Notes under the pieces: model-generated
Told to the model about the DNA's origin: nothing
The model's database searches: none
Seen by the model: the letters and a program-made list of their open reading frames with translations, nothing else
Assembly (NCBI RefSeq): GCF_007556685.1
Contig: NZ_VJON01000015.1
Span: 1 to 54,119, forward strand
Source: Tepidimonas charontis
GTDB taxonomy: Bacteria; Pseudomonadota; Gammaproteobacteria; Burkholderiales; Burkholderiaceae_C
Reading direction: 5' to 3'
DNA: 54,119 bases
Program-made: the position numbers and the translations under genes
Part shown: positions 35,629 to 43,065 of the stretch, piece by piece
How positions within the stretch are numbered: the stretch's first letter is position 1
How the letters are laid out: each line of letters opens with the position of its first letter

Positions 35629-36680
35629 TGCACTTCCTCAATGATCTCGTCGATCAGGTCTTGACTGGCGCGGCCGCCTTCGGACGGCGGCACGCACTCG
35701 ATGCGCGTGCGCAGGCCTGACGCATCCAGCGTGTGCTCGGCGCGCTGAACGACCCACTGCCCGCCGACAGGATCGGATAGCCCAGTCACGAGCACGTGAT
35801 GACCCGCCAGCAGGCGTGTGTCGCCCGGCAACTCAAGCGTCAGGCTGCCGCTTGAGCGCCGCAGCTGGCGCAGGCGGGCGGCGGCGGCATCGCGTGCGGC
35901 GCGCTCGTCTTTGGCGTCGTGGCGCACCTCCATGACGGGCGCATCCGGGTGCTGGCCGTCGCCGACTTCCACCGGCACGCGCCGGCCGGTGTCCGGGTCG
36001 TAGTAGTGGCTCCTGACCTTGCTGTACTGGCTGCGGCTGTTGCTGGTGTAGTCGTAGCGCGTGATCTGCCGCGCATCCAGCCGGTGCAGCGCCGGGCGCC
36101 ATGGCTGCGGCTCGCGCGCCGGTGGCAGGTTGCCCGCGTGTGGGCGCAGCGTCAGGCGCTCGCCGTCCAGCCGCAGCACCCAGTCGCGCGCCCTAGCCAC
36201 GCGCGTGAGCAGCGCCATGTCGCTCTCACCCTGCTGGTCGATATGGCCGATGGGGATGTGGGCCGCGTCCGGATGGATGTGGGGCTCGAGACCCTGGCGC
36301 TCGGCGATGCGCCGCGCAAGCTTGTCCAGCGTGTCGTCGTCGCCGGCATCGATGCGCGGGGCTTTGACCGATGTGCGCACCATGTCCGCGCCCTTAGCGG
36401 AAAACGAGATGGTCAGCGGCGGCCCGGACAGACGCACTTCGTCCACCACGAAGTCGCCGATGGTGGGCACGGGCGGGCGCTCCAGATACCCCAGCAGCAG
36501 GCGCAGCCGGTCGCCAGATGCCGGCAGCTGGATGCGCTGGCCGCGGTCGTCGAGCTCGACTTCCAGCGTGTCGCTGGCCAGCCCTTCGGCGTCCACGACG
36601 GTCAGCCGTGTCACGCGATCCATCAGCGTGTCGGTGAGGTCGGCGCCGTCCACGCTGAAGAGGTAGAACACCGGGCGCAT
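35625..36680 (-). CDS. Baseplate hub / late control protein D (P2 gpD-like)
   Basis: A 351-residue protein of the phage late control gene D family, which builds the tail-tip hub around the spike. Motifs are DRVTRLTVVDAEGLASDTLEVELDDRG near the N-terminus and TLDKLARRIAERQGLEPHIHP in the middle. The start overlaps the gpX stop (TGATG). Contents match P2-like tails (X, D order). Confidence 0.88.
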   Translation of the reverse strand: MRPVFYLFSVDGADLTDTLMDRVTRLTVVDAEGLASDTLEVELDDRGQRIQLPASGDRLRLLLGYLERPPVPTIGDFVVDEVRLSGPPLTISFSAKGADMVRTSVKAPRIDAGDDDTLDKLARRIAERQGLEPHIHPDAAHIPIGHIDQQGESDMALLTRVARARDWVLRLDGERLTLRPHAGNLPPAREPQPWRPALHRLDARQITRYDYTSNSRSQYSKVRSHYYDPDTGRRVPVEVGDGQHPDAPVMEVRHDAKDERAARDAAAARLRQLRRSSGSLTLELPGDTRLLAGHHVLVTGLSDPVGGQWVVQRAEHTLDASGLRTRIECVPPSEGGRASQDLIDEIIEEVQ

Positions 36681-36892
36681 CAGATGATCCTCGGCGCAGG
36701 CGTTGCGCGCGCAGGCGCGGGCGGCATGGCGATGGACGTGCGCGCCGGCAGGTTGACCGGGTCGCGCGCGGCCAGGCCAGGATTGGCCTCCAGCACGCGC
36801 TCGACGGCGCGGCCTGCGAGCGTGCCATACCAGCGATAGCAGATGAGGTCGAGGCGCTCGCCGTCGCGCTTGACGGTGTAGGTGGGCATCAT
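36680..36892 (-). CDS. Tail protein X (LysM-like)
   Basis: A 70-residue protein with a LysM-like fold segment YTVKRDGERLDLICYRWYGTLAGRAVERVLEANPGL. P2 gpX is of the same size and place. The C-terminus is Pro/Ala-rich. Two start codons (ATG 36892 and 36889) stand side by side; GAGGG precedes them. Confidence 0.85.
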   Translation of the reverse strand: MMPTYTVKRDGERLDLICYRWYGTLAGRAVERVLEANPGLAARDPVNLPARTSIAMPPAPARATPAPRII

Positions 36893-37314
36893 GCGGTGTC
36901 CCTCGCGTAGGCGGCCAGCGTGAGGCGAAAGCGCTGCTCCAGCGGCGCGCCGGATGGGCCGATGACCGGCTGCTCTTCCTCCAGGCCGGTGATGACCCAC
37001 TCGCCCAGCACGTCGCCGTAGCCGGTGGTCAGCATCAGCGGGCGCGCGGCGCTGCCGTCTTTGAGCGCGGCATCGGCCAGCTCTCGCATGGCCTTCATCT
37101 GCTGCAGGCCGCCGCGAAAGGCCGGCAGGATGACGCCTTCTATCGTGATCTCGTCAGTGCCGCGCCCGGTGAACTGGCGCGCCGGCTCGCTCCACAGCCG
37201 ATCCTGCGCCGGCCAGCGCCACTCAGTGCGGCGCGAGAGCGACTGGTAGGCGGCGGTGTCAACGGCGAAGCGGAACACCTGCGCGCCGTCGCCAAGCGTC
37301 ATGAGCACATCCAT
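36889..37314 (-). CDS. Tail protein U (P2 gpU-like)
   Basis: A 141-residue protein of the gpU tail-terminator/completion family: LGDGAQVFRFAVDTAAYQSLSRRTEWRWP, and a C-terminal beta region (GEWVITGLEEEQ). It starts at an ATG overlapping the tape-measure stop and ends overlapping gpX. Confidence 0.85.
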   Translation of the reverse strand: MDVLMTLGDGAQVFRFAVDTAAYQSLSRRTEWRWPAQDRLWSEPARQFTGRGTDEITIEGVILPAFRGGLQQMKAMRELADAALKDGSAARPLMLTTGYGDVLGEWVITGLEEEQPVIGPSGAPLEQRFRLTLAAYARDTA

Positions 37315-39740
37315 CAGGCCATTCCTCCATCAATGAGCGCGGCGCGGCGGGCGAGCTGCTCGCGGCGGCCAGCCTCGGCCAGTGCCCGCTCGACCTCGCG
37401 GCGCACGGCGGCGGCGACGTCCTGCGCGGCTTCGGGGCTGGCCGGGCCGTTGAGGTTGACGGTGATTTGGATCGGCGCAGCGGGCATGCCGCCAGCAGTT
37501 GCAGCGCCTGCTGAGCCAAGCGCCATCGCGCCGGCCGCCATCGGCACCGCAAGCGCGCCGGCCGCCATCGGCACCGCAAGCGCGCCGGCCGCCATCGGCA
37601 CCGCAAGCGCGCTGGCCACCGTGCGCATGGCCGCCAGAGGCCGGCCGGACGAGCGCTCGATGCCAAGCTGCAGGCCACCCATCAGGTGGCCGCCAAGCTC
37701 GGCAAAGACACGGGACGGCGAGCGGATGCCGAGCTTGTCCTTGAACCAGTCGGCAATGTTGCTGCCGATGTTGCTCACGCCCTCTTTGAGGGCCGCCCAG
37801 CGCTCTCGCATACCGGCGAGTAGCCCGTCGATGATCTGGCGGCCAATGGCGAGCATCTGGCCAGGCATCGCGCTGATCCACTGCCAGGCCGAGGAAAATG
37901 CGCCCTTGACCGTCCCCCACACGGCGGCGAGCTTCGGGCCAATGGTCTCCCAGTTGCGCCAGACCAGATACGCCGCCCCGGCGATGGCGGTGAGCGTGAG
38001 GCCAATGGGGTTGAGGAGCACGGCGCGCCCAAGCCACAGAATAGCCCGGCCCGCCACCCCGGCGGCCGAGGCAATTGCCGAGCCGACCGCGCCCGCCATC
38101 ACCGCAAGCTTGCTGCCCCCGGCGGCAAGCACGCCGCCCATGCTGATGACGCGCGCCAGCGCGCCAGCGGCCATGCTACCCAGCGCCGCCGTGGCCCTGC
38201 CGACCGCCGTCTTCAACAGCGTCACCGCCATCGTGACCTTGCCAAACGACAGCGAGAGCCCCATCACGCGGGCGGCAGCCGAGGCGACGCTAAACGCGCG
38301 CATGGCGGTGAAATAGCCGGCCGCGGCAGCCCCTAGGGTGACCAGTACTTGCGTTGCGCGCGGGAAGGCGTCCATGAGGCCGCTCACCCACTCGAGCGTG
38401 ACTGCACCCGCGCCGAGCAGCGCGTCGGTCACTGGCTTGATAGCGCGCCCGATGCGCGAGGTGAGTCCTTCCCAAGCCACCGCCAGCCGCTTGGTGGCCG
38501 ATTCGGTGGTGTCGATGGCGTGGGCGAAGTCCTCGTCGAGCGGGTTGCCTTGGAGCGCTTCGCGGGTCACCTTCTGCTGCAACTCGCGGTACATGAGCGC
38601 AGCGCGGATGAACTTGGCCGCCTGCATGTCGGTAAAGAGCTCGCCCAGGCCGTGCGCCTGTTGCAGCTCGGCGATGGCGGCTTGCGCATCGGCGTCCGTC
38701 CCCTTGGCCAGCTTGGTCATGAGCTCGCCTTTGCCCTGACGCTTCATGTAGGTCTCGATCAGCTTCAGGGTGGCCCCGACGGCGTCATAGCCCTTGGCTA
38801 CGAGCCGCGCCTGATCGTGCGCCAGATTGCGGCCGGTCAGGTCTTTCCAGCGGTCGGCAAACTCCCGGCTGGTGACCTTGGCGAGGAAGTTGGCGAAGTT
38901 GGTAGCGGCCTCCTCGGCGGTGCCCGCGCCACGGCGCGAAGCCTGCAAATAGCCCACGCCCTGGGCCAGGCCCTTCTCGCCGCGCAAGCCGATGGCGGCC
39001 AGCTGCGGGGCCAGCGAAGGCAGGTAGCGGGTCATGTCGGGGATTTCGAACTCGCCCAGCTTGCCGCCGGTGCCCACGATGTTGAACGCGCGCCGCGCGT
39101 CCGCGATACCCAGCGTGTCGCGAGCCACCAGTGCCAGCGCGGCCATGTCCTCGGTGGTGGCGCGCCACGCCTTGGCCGCACGGGCCACTTCCGGCATCAT
39201 GCGGCCGAACTCGGCCACATCCGACACTCCGCCGGCCGCCAGCCGCGCCATGCCGGTGCGCACCTCCTCCAGCGACAACCGGGTCTGGCGCGCCGTCTGC
39301 TCCACGATGGAGCCAAGCCGTGCCTCATCCGTCGTGCGCGCCACCCCCACGGTGATGGCGATGTCGCGCAGCGCCGCTTCCGAGCGCGCCTGGGCCGCCA
39401 CCACGCCGCGTGCGGCCATGAGGCTGCCGCCTGCGGCCACCAGGTCGGTCCAGCGCGACTGCAAGTCTTGCATGGCGAGCTTGCGCATTTCGGCGCGCAC
39501 CCCCTCAACCTGCCGGCGCAGCACGGCCATGCGCCGGATGGTCATGTCGGTGGCCGACTGCGCACGGCGGCCAAACCAGCTCACGCTGTCGGCCAGCGTG
39601 CGATACTTGGATTTGACCTCATCCTGTCGGCGCTGCAAGATGCGATAGGATCGGTCGGCCTCGCTGGCAATCGACTTGATCGCACCCGATACCGCCCCGG
39701 CCCCGACGGCACTCAGAACGATTTTGACGGAGGTATCCAT
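37314..39740 (-). CDS. Tail tape measure protein (P2 gpT-like)
   Basis: An 808-residue protein. A helical N-terminal third (KSKYRTLADSVSWFGRRAQSATD) is followed by a TP901-type tape-measure core, then several hydrophobic segments (SMAAGALARVISMGGVLAAGG, GRAILWLGRAVLLNPIGLTLTAIAGA). A Gly/Ala/Pro-rich part follows with a 9-residue tandem repeat near residue 720. Its length sets tail length; about 800 residues suggests a tail of roughly 120 nm by the usual rule (inference). The start shares bases with the opposite-strand gene at 39739. Confidence 0.87.
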   Translation of the reverse strand: MDTSVKIVLSAVGAGAVSGAIKSIASEADRSYRILQRRQDEVKSKYRTLADSVSWFGRRAQSATDMTIRRMAVLRRQVEGVRAEMRKLAMQDLQSRWTDLVAAGGSLMAARGVVAAQARSEAALRDIAITVGVARTTDEARLGSIVEQTARQTRLSLEEVRTGMARLAAGGVSDVAEFGRMMPEVARAAKAWRATTEDMAALALVARDTLGIADARRAFNIVGTGGKLGEFEIPDMTRYLPSLAPQLAAIGLRGEKGLAQGVGYLQASRRGAGTAEEAATNFANFLAKVTSREFADRWKDLTGRNLAHDQARLVAKGYDAVGATLKLIETYMKRQGKGELMTKLAKGTDADAQAAIAELQQAHGLGELFTDMQAAKFIRAALMYRELQQKVTREALQGNPLDEDFAHAIDTTESATKRLAVAWEGLTSRIGRAIKPVTDALLGAGAVTLEWVSGLMDAFPRATQVLVTLGAAAAGYFTAMRAFSVASAAARVMGLSLSFGKVTMAVTLLKTAVGRATAALGSMAAGALARVISMGGVLAAGGSKLAVMAGAVGSAIASAAGVAGRAILWLGRAVLLNPIGLTLTAIAGAAYLVWRNWETIGPKLAAVWGTVKGAFSSAWQWISAMPGQMLAIGRQIIDGLLAGMRERWAALKEGVSNIGSNIADWFKDKLGIRSPSRVFAELGGHLMGGLQLGIERSSGRPLAAMRTVASALAVPMAAGALAVPMAAGALAVPMAAGAMALGSAGAATAGGMPAAPIQITVNLNGPASPEAAQDVAAAVRREVERALAEAGRREQLARRAALIDGGMA
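37537..37617 (-). repeat. Three 27-bp tandem repeats in the tape measure gene
   Basis: Three consecutive copies of a 27-bp unit, the last with one changed base. They encode A-A-G-A-L-A-V-P-M three times (MAAGALAVP pattern). The copy number could slip by recombination, altering the protein by 9 residues. Confidence 0.85.
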
Positions 39741-40071
39741 GGCCCTGTCCCGGCTGGTCTATCGCATCGACAACGCGGTCATCAGCCCCGAGCGGCTACT
39801 CGGGGCGGCGTGGACGCTCAGTGCCTTGCTCGCGCTGGCCATCGCCATCGCCTTCGGCGAGCCGATGCCGGGGGCGTGGTGGGAGCAGGCCCTGCTATGG
39901 ACGGCGGCCTTCATCCTGCTGGCATCCATCCTGCTTGTGCCGGTGTTCTCCGCCCTGTGGCTGGCGCTGCGCATGGCCAGCGCCGCGCTCATGGCCGCCT
40001 CCATCGTGCTGGAGCCAATCATCGAGCTGTGGCGGCTGATTGCCGCTCGGCCACCGCGCGCGCGGCCTTGA
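39739..40071 (+). CDS. Opposite-strand membrane protein inside the tail operon
   Basis: A 110-residue plus-strand gene between the tape measure and the E' extension, in an otherwise minus-strand operon. It starts MALSRLVYRIDNAVISPERL and has three or four apolar segments (GAAWTLSALLALAIAIAFG, ALLWTAAFILLASILLVPVF, ALWLALRMASAALMAA), ending in Arg/Pro. High G+C at third positions and the clean hydrophobic pattern argue for real coding, and no minus-strand gene occupies 39741-40018. GGAGG lies six bases upstream, although the same bases encode the start of the tape measure on the other strand. A weak -35/-10 pair (TTGACC at 39613, CAAGAT at 39636) could drive it. Function unknown; a phage-borne accessory (superinfection exclusion or host modulation) is a reasonable guess. 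Confidence 0.6.
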   Translation: MALSRLVYRIDNAVISPERLLGAAWTLSALLALAIAIAFGEPMPGAWWEQALLWTAAFILLASILLVPVFSALWLALRMASAALMAASIVLEPIIELWRLIAARPPRARP

Positions 40072-40464
40072 GCCAGCGCGCCGACTCCGCCAGCGGCATC
40101 GCCAGTGCTTGCGGCAGACTCAGGCGGCACTGCTGGCACAGCCACAGCACGACCTCGCGCGCGGCCTGCTCGCTCAAGGCAAAAAATCCTCACCCGACAG
40201 CTCATCGAACGCCTTTTGCAGCCGCTTCACATCCCGCAGTGGCAGACGGCGGATCACCTCGGGCGGGGTCTCGGTGAGCGAGGCAAACAGCAGCACATCG
40301 CGCTCGGCCTCGTCCGCCGTGCGGTTGCGCCGGGCTGCAATGATGTCGTCCCACACCGGCTCGCGCATGGTGATGTAGCCGACCTTCGCCCCATTGATTT
40401 CGATGGGGCTTGAGAGCTGCACGCGCACGGTTTGCGGTGCCATGGTTGCAGGTTGTTGATCCAT
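40019..40464 (-). CDS. Tail assembly chaperone fusion E+E' (programmed -1 frameshift)
   Basis: Frame-shifted product of gpE. After the slippery T-TTT-TTG (40180-40186) the reading frame continues as GEDFFALSEQAAREVVLWLC, a homologue of the P2 GpE extension, and ends at TGA 40019-40021 with QSAATAR. This is the same slippery heptamer as in P2 E/E+E', whose two products chaperone the tape measure. The extension overlaps the plus-strand membrane gene by about 50 nt. Confidence 0.72.
40174..40464 (-). CDS. Tail assembly chaperone E (P2 gpE/Mu gp41-type)
   Basis: A 96-residue protein, MDQQPATMAPQTVRVQLSSP, with IEINGAKVGYITMREPVWDD in the middle, ending in KAFDELSGEDFLP. Length and sequence match the small tail-assembly chaperone that precedes the tape measure. 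The last codons contain the slippery site; the in-frame stop TGA follows two codons later. Confidence 0.87.
   Translation of the reverse strand: MDQQPATMAPQTVRVQLSSPIEINGAKVGYITMREPVWDDIIAARRNRTADEAERDVLLFASLTETPPEVIRRLPLRDVKRLQKAFDELSGEDFLP
40180..40186 (-). promoter_or_regulatory. Slippery heptamer T-TTT-TTG
   Basis: On the minus strand the codons GAT TTT TTG end in the heptamer TTTTTTG. Slipping back one base lets the ribosome pass the E stop and enter the E' frame. The heptamer and its place near the end of E match the P2 case. Confidence 0.75.
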
Positions 40465-40689
40465 TCAATCCTCCTTTTTCGCCCGTTTGCGGGCCGGTTT
40501 GTTCGCATTCGAGGCGACGACTTCATCAGGCTGGCTGGCGCCGGTGACCGCATCGGGCAGTCGCACGATGCCGCGCCGGGCCAGGGCCTCGGCGGTGGCG
40601 GCATCGAGCGTGAGGGTGTCGCCAGCGGCGAGGTGGCGGCCCGGCAGCCACCAGCCGCCCACCAGCACGGTGACGGTCACGGTGTCCAT
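40465..40689 (-). CDS. Small phage protein, unknown (74 residues)
   Basis: Short basic-ended protein: MDTVTVTVLVGGWWLPGRHL, then TLDAATAEALARRGIVRLPD, and a Lys/Arg-rich tail (KPARKRAKKED). It sits between the tube and gpE genes. Its basic tail and its length resemble the 58-residue gene at 51222, another small Asp/Ala-rich protein with a basic tail, so the two may be related. Confidence 0.65.
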   Translation of the reverse strand: MDTVTVTVLVGGWWLPGRHLAAGDTLTLDAATAEALARRGIVRLPDAVTGASQPDEVVASNANKPARKRAKKED

Positions 40690-40690
40690 G

Positions 40691-41197
40691 TCACACCCCC
40701 AGCGCGGCGCGCACGGCCTGCAGCTGATCCTGCCCGTTGATCACGGCCACCATGTTGACCGGGTCGAGCTCGTGCAGCGTGCGGCCTTCGATGTCCAGCT
40801 TGTAGTAGTGGCACATGGCCGTGATCTTGAGGTCGGAGGCCTCGGTGGGCTTCCACGCGTCCGGCTCGAAGGCCAGCACCGCGCGCAGGGTGATCTCGAT
40901 CGGGCGGCAGGTGCCGTCGTAGTCAACCAGCGCGCCGGTAAAGCGCAGCTGCACCAGCCGCCCGGGCACCACGGCAAACTGCGCCAGCACGTCGGGGTCG
41001 TAGCCGGTAAGGGTGAAGGAGCATTCCAGCTTTTCCACCGCGCCCATTGGGACGGCGACTTCTGCCCCCATGCCGCCCGCCTTGTACTCGCGCACGATGG
41101 GGGCGAGTTTGGGCGGGGTGAACTCCGTCACGCGGCCCAGGTAGCCTTTGCCAGCCACGAAGGCGTTGAGGTTGGCGAGAATGTGCTGGATGGCCAT
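40691..41197 (-). CDS. Tail tube protein FII (P2-like)
   Basis: A 168-residue inner tail tube subunit: LNAFVAGKGYLGRVTEFTPPKL, then AVPMGAVEKLECSFTLTGYDPDVL and VDYDGTCRPIEITLRAVLAFE. These are the landmarks of the FII family, which follows the sheath in P2-like tails. It begins 12 nt after the sheath stop. Confidence 0.93.
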   Translation of the reverse strand: MAIQHILANLNAFVAGKGYLGRVTEFTPPKLAPIVREYKAGGMGAEVAVPMGAVEKLECSFTLTGYDPDVLAQFAVVPGRLVQLRFTGALVDYDGTCRPIEITLRAVLAFEPDAWKPTEASDLKITAMCHYYKLDIEGRTLHELDPVNMVAVINGQDQLQAVRAALGV

Positions 41198-41209
41198 GAT
41201 CGTCTCCTA

Positions 41210-42376
41210 TCAGGCGGCAAAGAGCTCGGCGGCGTAGTCGGCCACCAGGTGCGAGCGGAAGGTCACGCGCTCGGCGGGCGCGGGCGGCGTGAAATCGAAG
41301 TCGAAGTACACGCGCCCGGCGGCGATGTTGGCCGGGCTGTTGAGCTCATCATCCAGCCAGCAGCGCCCGCCCAGGATGGCGCCCACGCTCTTCAAGTGCC
41401 GCAGGTAGGCGTTGACCGACTCTTGCACATCGCGCACATAGGCCTTACCGATGGCGCGGTCCACCGCCCACAGGTGGGCCTGCAGCAGCGACTCGTGGAT
41501 CATGTCGGCGGTGCGCCGCACCGACAGAAACGCCCACTTCGGGTCGGACGAGCAGGTGCGGTTGCCCCACAGGCGGATGCCCTGCTCGGTGATGAGTGTG
41601 GCCACGCCGGGTTCGTTGAGCAGGTTCGCTTCGGAGTCCACGCGCCCGAGGCCAAAGTCGATCGGCCGCGCCGGGCGCTCGATGCCCAAGAGCGGGTTGT
41701 TCGATGGCGAGTGCCAGAACCCGCGCTCGTTGTCGATCTTGGCGATCAGCCCGGCCACATGGGGGCTGACCGGCACCACGTCGCCATCGGCCACCGCCCA
41801 GGGGTCGATGAGGTAGGCGCGGCTGGAGTCGAACTGCGCGCGGTAGGCGATCGCGGCGGCCGTCGTGCTGTTCGGCCCGTCGATCAGCGCCACGGCGCGG
41901 AGTTTTTCCGCCTGTGCGATCAGAGCGTCAGCCACCAGCTTGTACTGCGTGAAGCCCGGCACCAGCAGCACGCGCGGCACCACGCCCAGCACCGAGCGCG
42001 CGGTCTCCAGCGCGGCGATGCCGGTGCGTGCGCCGCTGCCGGTGTCGATGCCGCCGACGACGGCGGCCAGGCGCTCGTCGACAGTCGCGGTGGATGGATT
42101 GTCGGCCACATCGGGCACGCGGATGACGACGATGGGCGGGGCGTAGCCCTGCGCGTGGATGGCTTTGATCGCCTGCGGCAGCGTACCGGTATTGCCTAGG
42201 CCGGCGGCGCTGCGCGGGGTGGCGACCAGCACCGGCGTGTTGAGCGGAAACACCGACGCTTGCGCGTCGGGCGCTGTGCCGACCAGCCCGATGACGCTGA
42301 ATCGAGCCGTCTGAATGGGTCGCAAACCGTCGTCGATCTCGATGACCTCGACGCCGTGGTGAAAGGCGGTAGGCAT
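41210..42376 (-). CDS. Tail sheath protein FI (contractile tail)
   Basis: A 388-residue sheath protein: FHHGVEVIEIDDGLRPIQTA at the start, GNTGTLPQAIKAIHAQG, VVGGIDTGSGARTGI, FHKP-like SPSNNPLLGIERPARPIDF and ILGGRCWLDDELNSP near the end. This shows a contractile (myovirus) tail. It is preceded by the small tail-protein gene at 42392. Confidence 0.95.
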   Translation of the reverse strand: MPTAFHHGVEVIEIDDGLRPIQTARFSVIGLVGTAPDAQASVFPLNTPVLVATPRSAAGLGNTGTLPQAIKAIHAQGYAPPIVVIRVPDVADNPSTATVDERLAAVVGGIDTGSGARTGIAALETARSVLGVVPRVLLVPGFTQYKLVADALIAQAEKLRAVALIDGPNSTTAAAIAYRAQFDSSRAYLIDPWAVADGDVVPVSPHVAGLIAKIDNERGFWHSPSNNPLLGIERPARPIDFGLGRVDSEANLLNEPGVATLITEQGIRLWGNRTCSSDPKWAFLSVRRTADMIHESLLQAHLWAVDRAIGKAYVRDVQESVNAYLRHLKSVGAILGGRCWLDDELNSPANIAAGRVYFDFDFTPPAPAERVTFRSHLVADYAAELFAA

Positions 42377-42391
42377 GATGTGTCCTCCTGG

Positions 42392-43054
42392 TCAGGTGGG
42401 GTTGGGTGGGGTGAGGATGGCTTCGGCGCGGCCCGGCGCGATCAACCCAGCAATCTCCAGCGCCTGGACGCCAGCCACGGTGGCCGGGTCGGTCAGCACG
42501 ATGCCTTCGGCGGTCTGCCACTTGAGCAGCGCGGCTTTGAGTGCAGGCGAGGTGTCTGCCGCCGCGACGATAGACTGCATCTCCTCGTCCGTGAAGCGGC
42601 GCAGGAACTCCAGCCGTGTCAGGCGCTGCGGGATGGCGCGGTCAGCCTCGGTCACGGCAAACTGCACCGCCTGCACCGCCTGCACGTCCAGCGCGGCCTC
42701 GACCTCGGCCTCGCAGCGGTTCGACGCGCGGCGAATCGCCTCGCGCTCCAGAAACACCTCTTCGACGGTCTCGCCGGGCAGCCCCAGCCGGTCGCGCTCC
42801 TCGGCGCGCTCGATGCGCCATTGCAGGGCGGCGATCAGCCCAGCTGCTTGGCGCTTGATCTCGGCAATGCGGGCGGTCTTGGCGCGGGCTAGCGCCACGG
42901 TTTCATCGGCCACGATCTCGCCCTCATCCGAGAGCGACAGGATGGACAGGTCATCCGGCAAGGCATCCACCTCCACCACCAGGCCGCCGCCATGCCACGG
43001 CCCCTCGACCGCGCCGATGCAGGCGCGTGTGGCTTCGTCGAAAATCAGCTTCAT
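42392..43054 (-). CDS. Tail-region protein, possibly fibre assembly
   Basis: A 220-residue helical protein, MKLIFDEATRACIGAVEGPW, then VVEVDALPDDLSILSLSDEG, a coiled middle (AIRRASNRCEAEVEAALD) and a C-terminal FTDEEMQSIVAAADTSPALK...LTDPATVAGVQALEIAGL. The C-terminal part resembles domains found in proteins next to phage fibre genes, but I cannot name the family. It lies directly downstream of the repeat fibre. Confidence 0.5.
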   Translation of the reverse strand: MKLIFDEATRACIGAVEGPWHGGGLVVEVDALPDDLSILSLSDEGEIVADETVALARAKTARIAEIKRQAAGLIAALQWRIERAEERDRLGLPGETVEEVFLEREAIRRASNRCEAEVEAALDVQAVQAVQFAVTEADRAIPQRLTRLEFLRRFTDEEMQSIVAAADTSPALKAALLKWQTAEGIVLTDPATVAGVQALEIAGLIAPGRAEAILTPPNPT

Positions 43055-43065
43055 TGCTCACCCCC

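Noticed and set aside
38349-40277. Long plus-strand frame of more than 600 residues over the tape measure
   Set aside because: Antisense shadow of the tape measure in a different frame from the membrane gene at 39739; composition and absence of domains argue against it.
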